A stretch of DNA of 64,000 bases from Allorhodopirellula solitaria (GCF_007859855.1 NZ_SJPK01000013.1:61409-125408); one strand, 5' to 3'. Numbered from the stretch's first letter, positions 9,823-18,407 are shown. Translations and numbers: made by a program. The notes: generated by a model from the letters alone, not told the origin.

Positions 9823-9989
9823 ACAGTCATTCCGCTATCGTTCCGCTAACCAGAATTGCAAAAAACACCGAAAATGCACTGAAAAACGTCATAACTGGAA
9901 GCGGGATCTCTTTTCGATTGGCTAAGATACGTACTCAGTTGGCACTCGCGTTGAGGCCCCACTGCACGTAGACACATGGAGGTAGTGTG

Positions 9990-10673
9990 ATGAGTGATCC
10001 GATGAACCAGCCAAAGGCACCCTCTGACGCCGCGATCACGAAGTTCCAAGAGGCTGAGTTGCGGATTCGCAACCCGACGATAGCGATTAAACTTTGGGGT
10101 GAGTTTTTTTCCGAGGAGGAGCAGAAGCGCCTCGGCGGCAATCTCGAAACCGCCTATGCCAATGGTGTGGTCGCGATGTGGACGCAGTTGCATGGTGGCA
10201 CTTATGTCCGTGCTGTGATTGAAATTGCGTTTCGATTCAATTTTCTAACACCGCAGTCTCGTGAATGGTTGTTGCTGGAGACCGGCGAGTTGCTAAATGC
10301 CGATGCCGCGTACGACGATGCCATCTTGAAAAACAAGCTGGTGCTTAATTCCTTGACACGCGAGGTTCATTGGAAAAGAAAGCTGATCGACGGTCCCTGG
10401 TCTCATGAAGCGAAGTGGTCGTTCGTCTGGGAACTGGCAAAACACGCGAAAGTGGGGCTTCCAGTCGATAGCACGACGTTCGGAGAGCGAAAAAGCGCCG
10501 ACTATGTTTCGAAAGTTAAATCGGAACTCACCAATTTAGTCGGATTCCCCATCGACCTTGCCGACGCCATCCGAGTCATAGCAAAGGGAACTCAGAAATT
10601 GATGATCGATCCGTCACAGATTCGCTTGTTTGAGCATCATGTTGGCGGCGAGATTCGCGAATGGACGCCATGA
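9990..10673 (+). CDS. Hypothetical protein
   Basis: 227 residues from the ATG at 9990, with a strong GGAGGT 8 bases upstream; a GTG immediately before is less likely. I do not recognise a family. The protein is soluble, largely alpha-helical by composition, with tryptophans at 42, 63, 89, 126, 134 and 139 and no membrane segment. It sits between the island's two recombinases, with a terminator (10766-10790) shortly after. Base usage resembles the neighbouring island genes. Function unknown. Confidence 0.65.
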   Translation: MSDPMNQPKAPSDAAITKFQEAELRIRNPTIAIKLWGEFFSEEEQKRLGGNLETAYANGVVAMWTQLHGGTYVRAVIEIAFRFNFLTPQSREWLLLETGELLNADAAYDDAILKNKLVLNSLTREVHWKRKLIDGPWSHEAKWSFVWELAKHAKVGLPVDSTTFGERKSADYVSKVKSELTNLVGFPIDLADAIRVIAKGTQKLMIDPSQIRLFEHHVGGEIREWTP

Positions 10674-10765
10674 CCTGAATTAAAGGCGATTTGGTGTCAC
10701 TATCATATGAGGAAGCACGGTTAGCTATCGGCTAGTCCTCAGTCGATCTATTCGGGTTCGTTTGC

Positions 10766-10790
10766 GCTCCGTTATTGACGGAGCTTTTTT
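10766..10790 (+). terminator. Rho-independent terminator
   Basis: GCTCCGT (10766-10772) pairs with ACGGAGC (10778-10784) around a five-base loop, followed by six T's. It follows the hypothetical gene ending at 10673 and precedes the serine recombinase; the 273-base gap holds no other feature I can see. Confidence 0.75.
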
Positions 10791-10946
10791 CATGCGCAAG
10801 CCGGAGAGATTGGATCCATCCCGAATTCTGGTCAGCCGAACGATGTCGGAATGCTCGTTCTTAGTTTGGGCTTTTCAATTATCTGCCGAGATTCGGGCAC
10901 AACGTTCGACTGGCTTAGGTGGATCCTACTCGTGGGAGGTTCAATC

Positions 10947-12998
10947 ATGAACTCTAACATTCCTAGCATCGGTGCTGCTAATGACAAACTCACCCGCAAC
11001 GCTAACATGTGGTGGTCAAAAATGGCCGCCATCCATAACCTTGACTTAATGGATTTCGATCCTGAGGCGACACTTGAAACGCGAATTGCATGGGCGATCG
11101 CCAAAGGGTATGAGATCGGCACGATTTATTCCCGGTTCAGTACGAAACTGCAGCACTCGACGGACGATCAAGTTCGTGAGAACATTCAGTGGGCCGCCAA
11201 GAATCGCATCTACGTCCCACCGGAACTGATCTCGGTCGATGAAGGCGTCAAAGGAAAGCGAACACAGCGTGCTGGGCTCGACCGAACGAAGGCGATACTT
11301 CGCGAGCGACTGGCAAGAGTGCTTCTGGTTTACAAGGCAAGTCGCCTGTTTCGGCAAGCGGGGAAAGGATACCAGTTCATCAACGAGGAAGTCGTCGAAG
11401 AAGGCCTGCGAGCGGTCAGTGTCTCGCAGGGTATCGACACGCATGATCGGAAGACGTGGAAGTTGCAATTGCAAATCCACGGGATCATGGACGACATGTT
11501 GCTGGATGCCATCGCGGACCACGTCCGCGCCGGATTGACCGGTTTGTTTTTGAACAATTGGACTACGGGAGCCATCGGAATTGGGTATCGCCGCAAGGAA
11601 ATTCCTGGTGCACCGTTGACCAACCGTGAAAGGCCGCGAACGATGCCAGAGGTCGATCTGGAAGCTGCGGAGCTCATCCGTGAACATGCGCAGCTCTTAC
11701 TTAACGGGATGTCGATTCGTGAGGGCGTTCGTCGCTGGAACGCCGCTGGCGGACCGATTGATCCGCGAGCGACGAGTGGAAAGCTCAACTACGCTTGTTA
11801 TCGACGTCTCTTCACGAACGTACGATTGATCGGTAAATGGGAATTCGGTCGTCGGAGAAATCAGTTTTCCACGAAGCTTGACAACGTCAAGCAGGTCGAG
11901 CAGCCCGATGATGAGGTCACAACCCGCCAGTGCGAAGAACTTCGTATCTTGGACGACGAGACCTTTGAGAAGCTTCGTGTCATGTTCGACAGCAAGAAGA
12001 CCGGTCCGCGCGGCCCACACAAACCAAGAAAGCTGAAACTGTGGGATCTGACGACAGAGCTCTTCTACTGCGAGAGTTGCAGTACACCAGACTCGCTCGT
12101 ACGGTTTTACCAAACCGGCGCACAGGGAGCAGGGATGCAATGCAAGAACGGCGACCAGTGTAAGTGCAAGTCATCCATTCGGCGACAGGAAGCAGTCGAG
12201 GCCGTGTGCCATGTACTGACCAAATCGATTTCGCGAGATGCGGAATTGATTGAATCGGTGGTTTTGAAAAGTCAAGATCTCGATTCGCAAGCGGATCACG
12301 GTCTCGATGATGAACTTGCTCGCGCTCGCCGGCAATTGGCAGTTCTTGGAAATCGCGTCACCGATCTCTTCGAGATGTCCGGCGAGGGTACCGAGGCCGA
12401 CCGCAAAGAAACGAAGACGCGGCTTCGCGCGGCGAAGTCCGAACGCTATGCGAGGCAAAGTGACGTTAGACGTCTGCAGGCCCGAATCGACGGCGAGACG
12501 AATACCCTGACAGTTGACGAAATTCGAGCACGGCTTTCGGAGATCTCAACCCTACTTTCGGATGCGGCCGCTGGCGATCTTGGAGAGGATGCTGTTTACC
12601 AAGCACTTGGCGTTTTCCGGTCTCTTACCGGTGGACAGATCATGGTGAGTGTCGAACGGCGAGCGAATCGGAAGCGAACCAATGTTCGCGGCACCTTTCA
12701 ACTTCGATTGCTCGACAGTTTCGATCACTCGTTGAGTGAAGTTGAAAGTCAATCGTCAGCTTCCATCACGCTCTGGCTACGGAAACCGCCACGTTTGGAC
12801 GCTATCGCCGAGCGGGTTCATGAACTCATTGATATCGAGAGCATGAGCCATCGCGAAACGGCGAAACAGCTTCGGCAAGAGGGCCACAACGTCAACTCTG
12901 GCAACGTTTGGTACAGCTACCGGCGTTGGTATGAGATGAACGAGCTTGAGCCGCCAGCCGTTCCGTACAACAACGGCAAGAAGCGACGGTCTGCTTAA
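10947..12998 (+). CDS. Large serine recombinase
   Basis: 683 residues from ATG 10947, chosen for GGGAGG 7 bases upstream; the frame is open 32 codons further. The resolvase domain starts late: IYSRFSTKLQHSTDDQVREN (residues about 60-79), with Ser65 in the nucleophile position, then LLVYKASRLFRQ and MDDMLLDAIADHVRAGL. A 'Recombinase' domain follows (MSIREGVRRWNAAGGPID), then a cysteine cluster (YCESCSTPDSLV..QCKNGDQCKCKSS) typical of the zinc ribbon of large serine integrases, a coiled coil (DDELARARRQLAVLGNRV..), and a C-terminal helix-turn-helix-like tail. The roughly 40-residue N-terminal extension is unusual. It is the second recombinase of the island. Confidence 0.9.
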   Translation: MNSNIPSIGAANDKLTRNANMWWSKMAAIHNLDLMDFDPEATLETRIAWAIAKGYEIGTIYSRFSTKLQHSTDDQVRENIQWAAKNRIYVPPELISVDEGVKGKRTQRAGLDRTKAILRERLARVLLVYKASRLFRQAGKGYQFINEEVVEEGLRAVSVSQGIDTHDRKTWKLQLQIHGIMDDMLLDAIADHVRAGLTGLFLNNWTTGAIGIGYRRKEIPGAPLTNRERPRTMPEVDLEAAELIREHAQLLLNGMSIREGVRRWNAAGGPIDPRATSGKLNYACYRRLFTNVRLIGKWEFGRRRNQFSTKLDNVKQVEQPDDEVTTRQCEELRILDDETFEKLRVMFDSKKTGPRGPHKPRKLKLWDLTTELFYCESCSTPDSLVRFYQTGAQGAGMQCKNGDQCKCKSSIRRQEAVEAVCHVLTKSISRDAELIESVVLKSQDLDSQADHGLDDELARARRQLAVLGNRVTDLFEMSGEGTEADRKETKTRLRAAKSERYARQSDVRRLQARIDGETNTLTVDEIRARLSEISTLLSDAAAGDLGEDAVYQALGVFRSLTGGQIMVSVERRANRKRTNVRGTFQLRLLDSFDHSLSEVESQSSASITLWLRKPPRLDAIAERVHELIDIESMSHRETAKQLRQEGHNVNSGNVWYSYRRWYEMNELEPPAVPYNNGKKRRSA

Positions 12999-13027
12999 CG
13001 TTCTGTCGCCTCCGAATCAAAACCACC

Positions 13028-13058
13028 AACGCTTCGCCTTCGGACGAGGCGTTTTTCT
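13028..13058 (+). terminator. Rho-independent terminator after serine recombinase
   Basis: AACGCTTCG (13028-13036) pairs with CGAGGCGTT (13045-13053, one G-T pair), loop CCTTCGGA, then a T-run. It lies 29 bases past the recombinase stop, so the following ubiquitin-like cluster likely has its own promoter. Confidence 0.75.
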
Positions 13059-13098
13059 TGCGCTAACACGCAAGCCCACATTCTTACTAAGGAACGTG

Positions 13099-13257
13099 AT
13101 GCCCAGTCCTATCCAAACCAAGGAGAAACCAAAACTTGATGATCCCGAACGTGAGCAAATTGTTACCAATCTCGCTCAGCTAATCGTGCAGGCGCACCGT
13201 CTCGATCAATCGACTTGCGAGTCTACCGAACAACCATCAGATAAAGCGTCAAGCTGA
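13099..13257 (+). CDS. Small acidic hypothetical protein
   Basis: 52 residues from ATG 13099, with AAGGAA 6 bases upstream. The sequence is polar (PIQTKEKPKLDDPEREQIVTN) with one amphipathic helix (VTNLAQLIVQAHRLDQ). No family recognised. It is the first gene after the recombinase terminator and may be the first gene of the downstream cluster. Its shortness makes it uncertain, but the ribosome site and position support it. Confidence 0.45.
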   Translation: MPSPIQTKEKPKLDDPEREQIVTNLAQLIVQAHRLDQSTCESTEQPSDKASS

Positions 13258-13348
13258 AGTTCATATCTAAAAGGGGCCTACAACACGATGGTTGTCATGG
13301 CTCTCCAGGCCCACTCAATCCACCCACTCAACTCAAAGGAGGTGCCCG

Positions 13349-13555
13349 CTGGCACACATCATTCTCACTCTCATGTCTGTTGTCCTACTACTGCTCGCCG
13401 TCGCGTTCGCCAAAGAGCGTCGACTGCGAATGGCACTGCAGCAAATCCTTAAAAGTCTCGTTCAACGATGGAGGTCGGATGAACCTGAATCAGATTTTGC
13501 TCCCATTCACGATGATGATCGTGACGCTTTCGATAGCCGGGTGCCAAGAAAGTAG
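13349..13555 (+). CDS. Small single-span membrane protein, probable CTG start
   Basis: 68 residues if started at CTG 13349, which sits 4 bases after a near-perfect AAAGGAGGTG; the first in-frame ATG is at 13373 without a ribosome site. Residues about 4-20 form one membrane span (IILTLMSVVLLLLAVAFA), followed by a basic segment and an acidic tail. Its last 77 bases overlap the start of the lipoprotein gene in another frame. Function unknown; it may be a membrane partner of the lipoprotein. Confidence 0.5.
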   Translation: MAHIILTLMSVVLLLLAVAFAKERRLRMALQQILKSLVQRWRSDEPESDFAPIHDDDRDAFDSRVPRK

Positions 13556-13988
13556 TGACACTCGTCTCGTTGAAATGTCGGAGCGACACGAGCTCCGGCA
13601 AGCCGAGCAAACCCAACAGGCCAACCAGCTTCACCGAGAGGTCACTGCCATGCAGCGTGAGGTACAAGCTGAACGCACCAATATCGGACAGCAACGAGAT
13701 CTACTCGAAGCGGATCGCCGCTCAATCGCATCCGAGCGCCGCTACGATTCGCTGACCGCGGCAGCCGTCATCAATATTGGACTTTGGCTCGCCTGCCTGT
13801 TGCCTCTCGTGATTGCGTGGCTCGTGCTTCGCCAACCGCAATCTTCCGCCGACGACCAGGCGATCATCGATGTGATGTTGGAAGATTTGGTCGCGGATAC
13901 GCCACGATTGCTTTCCCAAAGGCCGAAAGCATCATCAAACTCGCCACGCATCCGCGTTGCATCGTCACCCGGTGACGAACCTACCTGA
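13479..13988 (+). CDS. Coiled-coil lipoprotein with C-terminal membrane helix
   Basis: 169 residues from ATG 13479 with GGAGGT 4 bases upstream. The signal peptide ends in a lipobox, LSIAGC (Cys 22). Residues about 30-90 are a charged coiled coil (RQAEQTQQANQLHREVTAM...), then a second hydrophobic span (NIGLWLACLLPLVIAWLVL, about 106-124) and a polar tail. The topology therefore has an outer or periplasmic lipid anchor, a coiled coil and a return through the membrane. It opens the cluster that contains DUF1257, AAA+ and ubiquitin-like genes, suggesting that part of this system is membrane linked. No family name recognised. Confidence 0.75.
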   Translation: MNLNQILLPFTMMIVTLSIAGCQESSDTRLVEMSERHELRQAEQTQQANQLHREVTAMQREVQAERTNIGQQRDLLEADRRSIASERRYDSLTAAAVINIGLWLACLLPLVIAWLVLRQPQSSADDQAIIDVMLEDLVADTPRLLSQRPKASSNSPRIRVASSPGDEPT

Positions 13989-14018
13989 TCCATTTAGCAC
14001 CAACAAAAGGAGACTACA

Positions 14019-14387
14019 TTGTCACACATCGTCACGATCACGACCGAGATTCGTGATCCAAACGCACTGCGAACTTCGTGTCGCAAGCTTGGTCTTGATG
14101 ATCCCATTCATCAGACCATCAAACTATTTTCCGCGGAAGCAACGGGACACTGCGTCCAGCTCCCACGCTGGCGATACCCCGTCGTCTGCGATACCGACAG
14201 CGGCACTGTTCACTACGACAACTACGGAGGTCATTGGGGTGAACAGGCTCAACTGGACAAGCTGATCCAGCGGTATGCGGTTGAAAAATCGGTTTTGGAA
14301 GCTCGCAAGCAGGGGCACTTCGTGACTGAACAATCACTGGCTGACGGATCGATCAAGCTCACCGTCCAAGTTGGAGGTGCCAGTTGA
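14019..14387 (+). CDS. DUF1257 protein (Ycf35-like)
   Basis: 122 residues starting at TTG 14019, preceded by AAAGGAG; the translation then opens MSHIVTITTEIRD, matching the characteristic MSHxxxIxTxIxD start of DUF1257/Ycf35 proteins known from cyanobacteria and plastids. The central GHCVQLPRWRYPVVCDTDSG and YGGHWGEQAQLDKLIQRYAVEKS segments also fit. The family has no established activity. Its stop overlaps the start of the DUF2997 gene (TTGA), a coupling seen where these two families occur together. Confidence 0.82.
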   Translation: MSHIVTITTEIRDPNALRTSCRKLGLDDPIHQTIKLFSAEATGHCVQLPRWRYPVVCDTDSGTVHYDNYGGHWGEQAQLDKLIQRYAVEKSVLEARKQGHFVTEQSLADGSIKLTVQVGGAS

Positions 14388-14578
14388 AAACGTTCAACAT
14401 TGTCATCTCTCCGACCGGTGCGACCAAGATCGAAACGTTTGGCTTTACTGGCGGTGAATGCCGCGAAGCCACTCAATTCCTCGAAACCGCGCTGGGCAAA
14501 CGACAGTCCGAAAGACTCACAACCGAATTCTATTCGGCTCAGTCCAGCGCCAACACGGAAACACAAACGGAGAGATAA
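14384..14578 (+). CDS. DUF2997 protein
   Basis: 64 residues starting at TTG 14384, five bases after GGAGGTGC. The sequence MKTFNIVISPTGATKIETFGFTG, then GECREATQFLETALG, matches DUF2997: 'I.I.PdG.v..et.GF.G..C...t..lE..lG'. DUF2997 is a short family of unknown function commonly next to DUF1257. It overlaps the DUF1257 stop by four bases, so the two are translationally coupled. Confidence 0.82.
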   Translation: MKTFNIVISPTGATKIETFGFTGGECREATQFLETALGKRQSERLTTEFYSAQSSANTETQTER

Positions 14579-14598
14579 TCGACAGATCTATCGAAAAC

Positions 14599-15237
14599 TT
14601 GAATGATGCGAAAACCGAAACAGCAGATCGCGTTGGTCTGCTGTTGGTCGTCGAGGGCATGAATGACATCGAGTTTTTGCGTCGCATCAGCTTGATGCTT
14701 CATGCCACCGACTGTCAGCTGCCAAATTTGGCGGAGATGGAGCAGCGGGGTGAACTCATTTTCGTTCCATTCGGGGGCGGTCACGTTCGAGCGTGGATTA
14801 ATCGTTTTGCCCCGCTCGGTCGTCCCGAATTCCATCTTTACGATCACGAGCTGCCTCCCGAGACCGGTCTCCGCAGGCAAGCTGCAGAGTCGGTCAATGA
14901 TCGTGAAGGATGCAAGGCGGTCATCACCCGGAAACGGTGTCTTGAAAACTACCTGCATCCAAGCGCGATTTTTGCGGCGGGACAGATCATCGTGCAATTT
15001 GACGACTTCGATTGTGTCGCGGAACTAACCGCCCGCGAACTCTATCGCCAGCATCCTGGCGAGACCGCATGGCTACTGCAGGCCAAACGTTCGCAAAGCC
15101 GAATGGCGAATCGAGCGAAACGTTGGCTCAACACAGTTGCCGTTGAACACATGACGCCCAGCTTGCTGGCCGAGCGTGACCCAGACGGAGAAATCACGTC
15201 TTGGATGTTGGCGATCAATGACCTGCTGGCATCCTGA
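14599..15237 (+). CDS. TOPRIM-like domain protein
   Basis: 212 residues from TTG 14599, the first standard start codon before the domain; ATA/ATC triplets at 14575-14580 immediately behind GGAG are a rarer option. The fold signature is LLLVVEGMNDIEFLRRI with Glu19, FVPFGGGHVRAW, and HLYDHELP with Asp82 and Glu84, the E...DxE spacing of TOPRIM nucleases or primases such as OLD and DUF4435-like proteins. The C-terminal half is helical with a basic NRAKRWLNTV segment. It sits between DUF2997 and the AAA+ gene. An RNA- or DNA-cleaving role in the cluster is inference. Confidence 0.6.
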   Translation: MNDAKTETADRVGLLLVVEGMNDIEFLRRISLMLHATDCQLPNLAEMEQRGELIFVPFGGGHVRAWINRFAPLGRPEFHLYDHELPPETGLRRQAAESVNDREGCKAVITRKRCLENYLHPSAIFAAGQIIVQFDDFDCVAELTARELYRQHPGETAWLLQAKRSQSRMANRAKRWLNTVAVEHMTPSLLAERDPDGEITSWMLAINDLLAS

Positions 15238-15263
15238 ATTTCACTCTAAAACAAGGAGAATCT

Positions 15264-16754
15264 ATGAAACTATCCGATCGATTGGAGGAATTGGTGAAAG
15301 CCTGTTTCACCGGCATCTGGATCGAAAGTCACGAGCATGACGACGCGTTACTCGAAATCAGCCAGCTTTGTCGTGAGCACGAGTGGCGGCTCGTGAACTG
15401 GGATATCGATCAGGGTTTGCGAGTGAGCGGAAGTCCGCTCGGTGATGATGGGTCAAATGATCCTTTGTCCGCAATTCGCTCGATGCGTTCATTCGCTGGC
15501 GATGACACGCCGTCGATCGTCGTATTGACGAATTTCCATCGCTTCCTCAGTTCCGCCGAAATCATGCAGGCGTTGGCGCGTCAGATCGTTGACGGCAAGT
15601 CAACTCGTACGATCTTCGTCATCCTATCGCCGGTGGTCCAGATCCCAACGGAACTCGAAAAACTATTCATAGTCATCGACCATCCGTTGCCCACGCGTGA
15701 ACAACTCAAAGAGATCGCCGAGGGCATCGCGACTGAAGAAGGTGAACTCCCCGGCGCCGAACGACTCGAAACCGTGCTCGATGCGGCGATGGGGCTGACT
15801 CGATTGGAAGCCGAGAATGCCTTCGGATTGAGTCTGGTTCGTGATTCGGCGATCCTGCCGGAATCGGTCTGGGAACTGAAGGCAAGCATGCTCAAAAAGT
15901 CTGGCCTGCTGCAACTCTACAAGAGCAGCGACGACTTCACATCGCTGGGTGGGCTGGACAGTTTGAAGGCATTCTGCAAACGGTCGTTGCTTCAGCATGG
16001 GCGTGATAACCCATTGAAGCGCCCTCGCGGCGTGCTGCTGTTGGGTGTTCCCGGCACAGGCAAGTCAGCATTCGCCAAAGCACTTGGCAAAGAGACTGGA
16101 CGTCCCACTCTGATCCTGGACGTCGGGGCATTGATGGGCAGTCTTGTGGGGCAGACAGAGCAAAACGTTCGGCGTGCACTGCAAATCGCGGACGCCATGG
16201 CTCCCTGCATTCTGTTCATCGACGAGATCGAAAAGGCTCTGAGCGGGGCGGCGGGTTCGGGGCAAAATGATTCGGGCGTGTCGTCTCGCATGCTGGGCAC
16301 GTTGCTCAGCTGGATGAACGATCACACCTCGAACGTCTACCTGATTGCGACCTGCAACGATATCACGCGGATGCCTCCCGAACTCTCGCGTGCTGAGCGG
16401 TTCGACGGGATCGTGTTCCTCGATCTGCCGCAGCGTGACCAGAAAGACCGCATCTGGAACCAATATACCGCCATGTTTGGACTTGAACCTGAGCAAAAGC
16501 GTCCGGCGGATGAAAAATGGACCGGGGCGGAAATTCGTGCTTGTTGCCGGTTATCAGCGTTGCTTGATATTCCGCTCTCGCAAGCAGGGCTGAATGTAGT
16601 TCCCGTAGCCGTCACGGCAACCGAATCGGTGGACCGTTTGCGCCAATGGGCGAGCGGTCGTTGCCTGGATGCGGAGAAGTCTGGGATTTACCAGCACGAT
16701 GCCAAGCCTCAATCGCGGCGCCGGGTGTCGCGTGCCAATCCGTCTCAGAACTGA
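15264..16754 (+). CDS. Ycf46-like AAA+ ATPase
   Basis: 496 residues; AAGGAG 7 bases before the ATG. The N-terminal part (1-215) is the inactive AAA-like half seen in Ycf46 proteins, with CFTGIWIESHEHDDALLEI. The C-terminal AAA+ module is intact: Walker A GVPGTGKS (261-268), VGQTEQNVRRALQIAD (pore-loop/second region), Walker B CILFIDEIEKAL (315-326), sensor TCNDIT and arginine fingers around RAERFD (376-381). Known AAA+ enzymes of this group remodel proteins. Here it lies next to DUF1257 (Ycf35-like) and ubiquitin-like genes. A role as unfoldase acting on modified substrates is inference. Confidence 0.86.
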   Translation: MKLSDRLEELVKACFTGIWIESHEHDDALLEISQLCREHEWRLVNWDIDQGLRVSGSPLGDDGSNDPLSAIRSMRSFAGDDTPSIVVLTNFHRFLSSAEIMQALARQIVDGKSTRTIFVILSPVVQIPTELEKLFIVIDHPLPTREQLKEIAEGIATEEGELPGAERLETVLDAAMGLTRLEAENAFGLSLVRDSAILPESVWELKASMLKKSGLLQLYKSSDDFTSLGGLDSLKAFCKRSLLQHGRDNPLKRPRGVLLLGVPGTGKSAFAKALGKETGRPTLILDVGALMGSLVGQTEQNVRRALQIADAMAPCILFIDEIEKALSGAAGSGQNDSGVSSRMLGTLLSWMNDHTSNVYLIATCNDITRMPPELSRAERFDGIVFLDLPQRDQKDRIWNQYTAMFGLEPEQKRPADEKWTGAEIRACCRLSALLDIPLSQAGLNVVPVAVTATESVDRLRQWASGRCLDAEKSGIYQHDAKPQSRRRVSRANPSQN

Positions 16755-16803
16755 GGCGATGGGACGCGCTCACTGAAAAACCTACTCTAACCAAGGAGAA
16801 TCC

Positions 16804-17748
16804 ATGAGCACCATGCTCGAAGATCCTGTGACCCAGAATCATTCATCACACGGAACTCGGCTGCAAGCCGAAACGACCGCCGTGCGATTGCACATCCGCT
16901 GGCCTGGTACTCGCAAGAGTCTCAGTCGCGACCAGAAACAACAAGCTGCTGGCGCATTCGACGCCGATAGCCGCACACTCTCAGCAGCGAAACGCCTGTT
17001 CGATACTTCGCATCCGTCATTCCGCGCCGTCTCGGCGATCAAAACGAAGGCGGGTGCGTTGTGGAAAGGCATGACGCTGCCGTACATCGAGCCGGGAGTC
17101 CGGCTGTTGCGCCGGGGTGACGTTTCAGAGTTCGATGATCGCATGATCATCATCCAAGCGGATCTGAGCGAAGCCGTTGACGAACTCGACCGCTGTTTCG
17201 CGGAACTCGTCGATCAAGCCCGCACGCAACTCGGGAACTTGTTCGATTCGGCTGACTACCCCGTCTCCGTTTCGGATCTGTTCGCGATTACTTGGGATTT
17301 CCCCTCCGTCACACCGCCGGCGTATCTGCGAACGGTGAATCCTGAGCTGTACGAGCAGGAATGCCAACGCGTGCAGGCGAAGTTCGCTGAAGCGGTTGAA
17401 CTGGCTGAGCAAACCTTTGCCGAGGAACTGTCGCAGTTGGTCGGACATTTGGCCGAGCGATTGTCGGGTTCGGTGGACGGCAAACCGAAAGTCTTTCGCG
17501 ATTCCGCGATTTCCAATTTGAACGAGTTTTTCGAGCGTTTCCAGCATCTCAGCATTGGCAGTAACGACGACCTCGATCAACTGGTTGAAAATGCACGACA
17601 AGTCGTCAGCGGTGTCGACCCACGAGACTTGCGTGATCGCGCGTCGTTGCGTGATCGAATGGCACGATCACTGACGGATGTCGAAACGAGTCTCGATGAA
17701 CTCATGACGGATCGCCCACGCCGAAACATCATTCGGGGCCCGCGGTGA
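16804..17748 (+). CDS. DUF3150-like hypothetical protein
   Basis: 314 residues; AAGGAG 7 bases before the ATG. The layout resembles DUF3150: a beta-strand opening (TAVRLHIRWPGTRKSL), AKRLFDTSHPSFRAVSAIK, then a helix-rich stretch (GVRLLRRGDVSEFDDRM..LSEAVDELDRCFAELVDQ) and a segment with WDFPSVTPPAYL. Such proteins occur on plasmids and integrative elements with AAA+ ATPases of the same cluster; function unknown. Its TGA overlaps the GTG of the next gene by four bases, so they are coupled. Assignment is by pattern only. Confidence 0.6.
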   Translation: MSTMLEDPVTQNHSSHGTRLQAETTAVRLHIRWPGTRKSLSRDQKQQAAGAFDADSRTLSAAKRLFDTSHPSFRAVSAIKTKAGALWKGMTLPYIEPGVRLLRRGDVSEFDDRMIIIQADLSEAVDELDRCFAELVDQARTQLGNLFDSADYPVSVSDLFAITWDFPSVTPPAYLRTVNPELYEQECQRVQAKFAEAVELAEQTFAEELSQLVGHLAERLSGSVDGKPKVFRDSAISNLNEFFERFQHLSIGSNDDLDQLVENARQVVSGVDPRDLRDRASLRDRMARSLTDVETSLDELMTDRPRRNIIRGPR

Positions 17749-18002
17749 GTGCCATCGAACTGGTCGTGACCGCCAACGGTGAGACTCGAATGGTCTTCGA
17801 CGACCGCGTTGATCTTCGCTCGATGGGGTGCATCTCCATCCGGCGCGGCTCGCATGTTGAGCCAACATCCGGCGGTCAATGGACCTCCGATCTCTCTCCC
17901 GTCGCTGGTCCAACTCTCGGACCGTTTGACAAACGCAGCGAAGCCCTGGCGGCAGAAGTCACTTGGCTTCATCGGAACTGGTTAGTCCGCTCGCCGGAAT
18001 AA
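17745..18002 (+). CDS. Small hypothetical protein (RRxSHVEP motif)
   Basis: 85 residues from GTG 17745, overlapping the preceding stop (GTGA). The core reads ISIRRGSHVEPTSGGQW then DLSPVAGPTLGPFDKRSEALAAEVTWL. I have the impression of a recurrent short family in planctomycetes and plasmids but know no name. No cysteines beyond one, no membrane segment. A terminator follows at 18028-18072. Confidence 0.65.
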   Translation: MSAIELVVTANGETRMVFDDRVDLRSMGCISIRRGSHVEPTSGGQWTSDLSPVAGPTLGPFDKRSEALAAEVTWLHRNWLVRSPE

Positions 18003-18027
18003 CCGTTCTTTCACATCTCCCTTTACC

Positions 18028-18074
18028 AAAGCCCCGTTCGTCTGACGCAAGTCAGGTGTGCGGGGCTTTTTTCG
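18028..18074 (+). terminator. Internal rho-independent terminator of the cluster
   Basis: AAAGCCCCG (18028-18036) pairs with CGGGGCTTT (18061-18069), with CTGACGCAAGTCAG forming an inner stem, then a T-run. It separates the AAA+/DUF3150 part from the ubiquitin-like part, so the second half may depend on readthrough or a second promoter. Confidence 0.75.
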
Positions 18075-18102
18075 TTTCCCCCCTCCTTAAGGAAATATTC
18101 CG

Positions 18103-18321
18103 ATGAACCAGAACGACCTTAATCGTGCCGTGGCTCGTGCCACTGGCGAAACCATCTCCGCAGTCAAACGACTCGGCTTCATGATCGCTAACCCCAGCGA
18201 CCTGATTGACGACCCGACCGATCCCGTGCACGGCGGTCGAGTTATCGACTGGGACGACTTCGAGTTCCTTCAAGATGAGCCCGATGAAAATAGCTTCGTT
18301 TTGGAAGCCGCAATCGGCTGA
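18103..18321 (+). CDS. Small acidic hypothetical protein of the ubiquitin-like cluster
   Basis: 72 residues from ATG 18103 with AAGGAA 8 bases upstream. The N-terminus is helical and mildly basic (NDLNRAVARATGETISAVKRLGF), the C-terminal half strongly acidic (PSDLIDDPTDP, WDDFEFLQDEPDENS). No family recognised. It lies between the internal terminator and a long hairpin, directly before the ubiquitin-like modifier, and could be an adaptor or a substrate of the conjugation system; this is inference. Confidence 0.6.
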   Translation: MNQNDLNRAVARATGETISAVKRLGFMIANPSDLIDDPTDPVHGGRVIDWDDFEFLQDEPDENSFVLEAAIG

Positions 18322-18360
18322 TGCGATGAAGCCTCATCGCTATCAGCCCCCACTCTTCGT

Positions 18361-18407
18361 AGCGAAACGCCGCCGCTGTCCCGTTCGTGGACAGCGGCGG
18401 CTTCGCT
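18361..18407 (+). terminator. Long GC hairpin before the ubiquitin-like gene
   Basis: GCCGCCGCTGTCC (18369-18381) pairs perfectly with GGACAGCGGCGGC (18389-18401), extended by AGCGAA (18361-18366) with TTCGCT (18402-18407) across a two-base bulge. There is only a weak T-run, so it could be an attenuator, RNA stabiliser or terminator. Confidence 0.55.
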
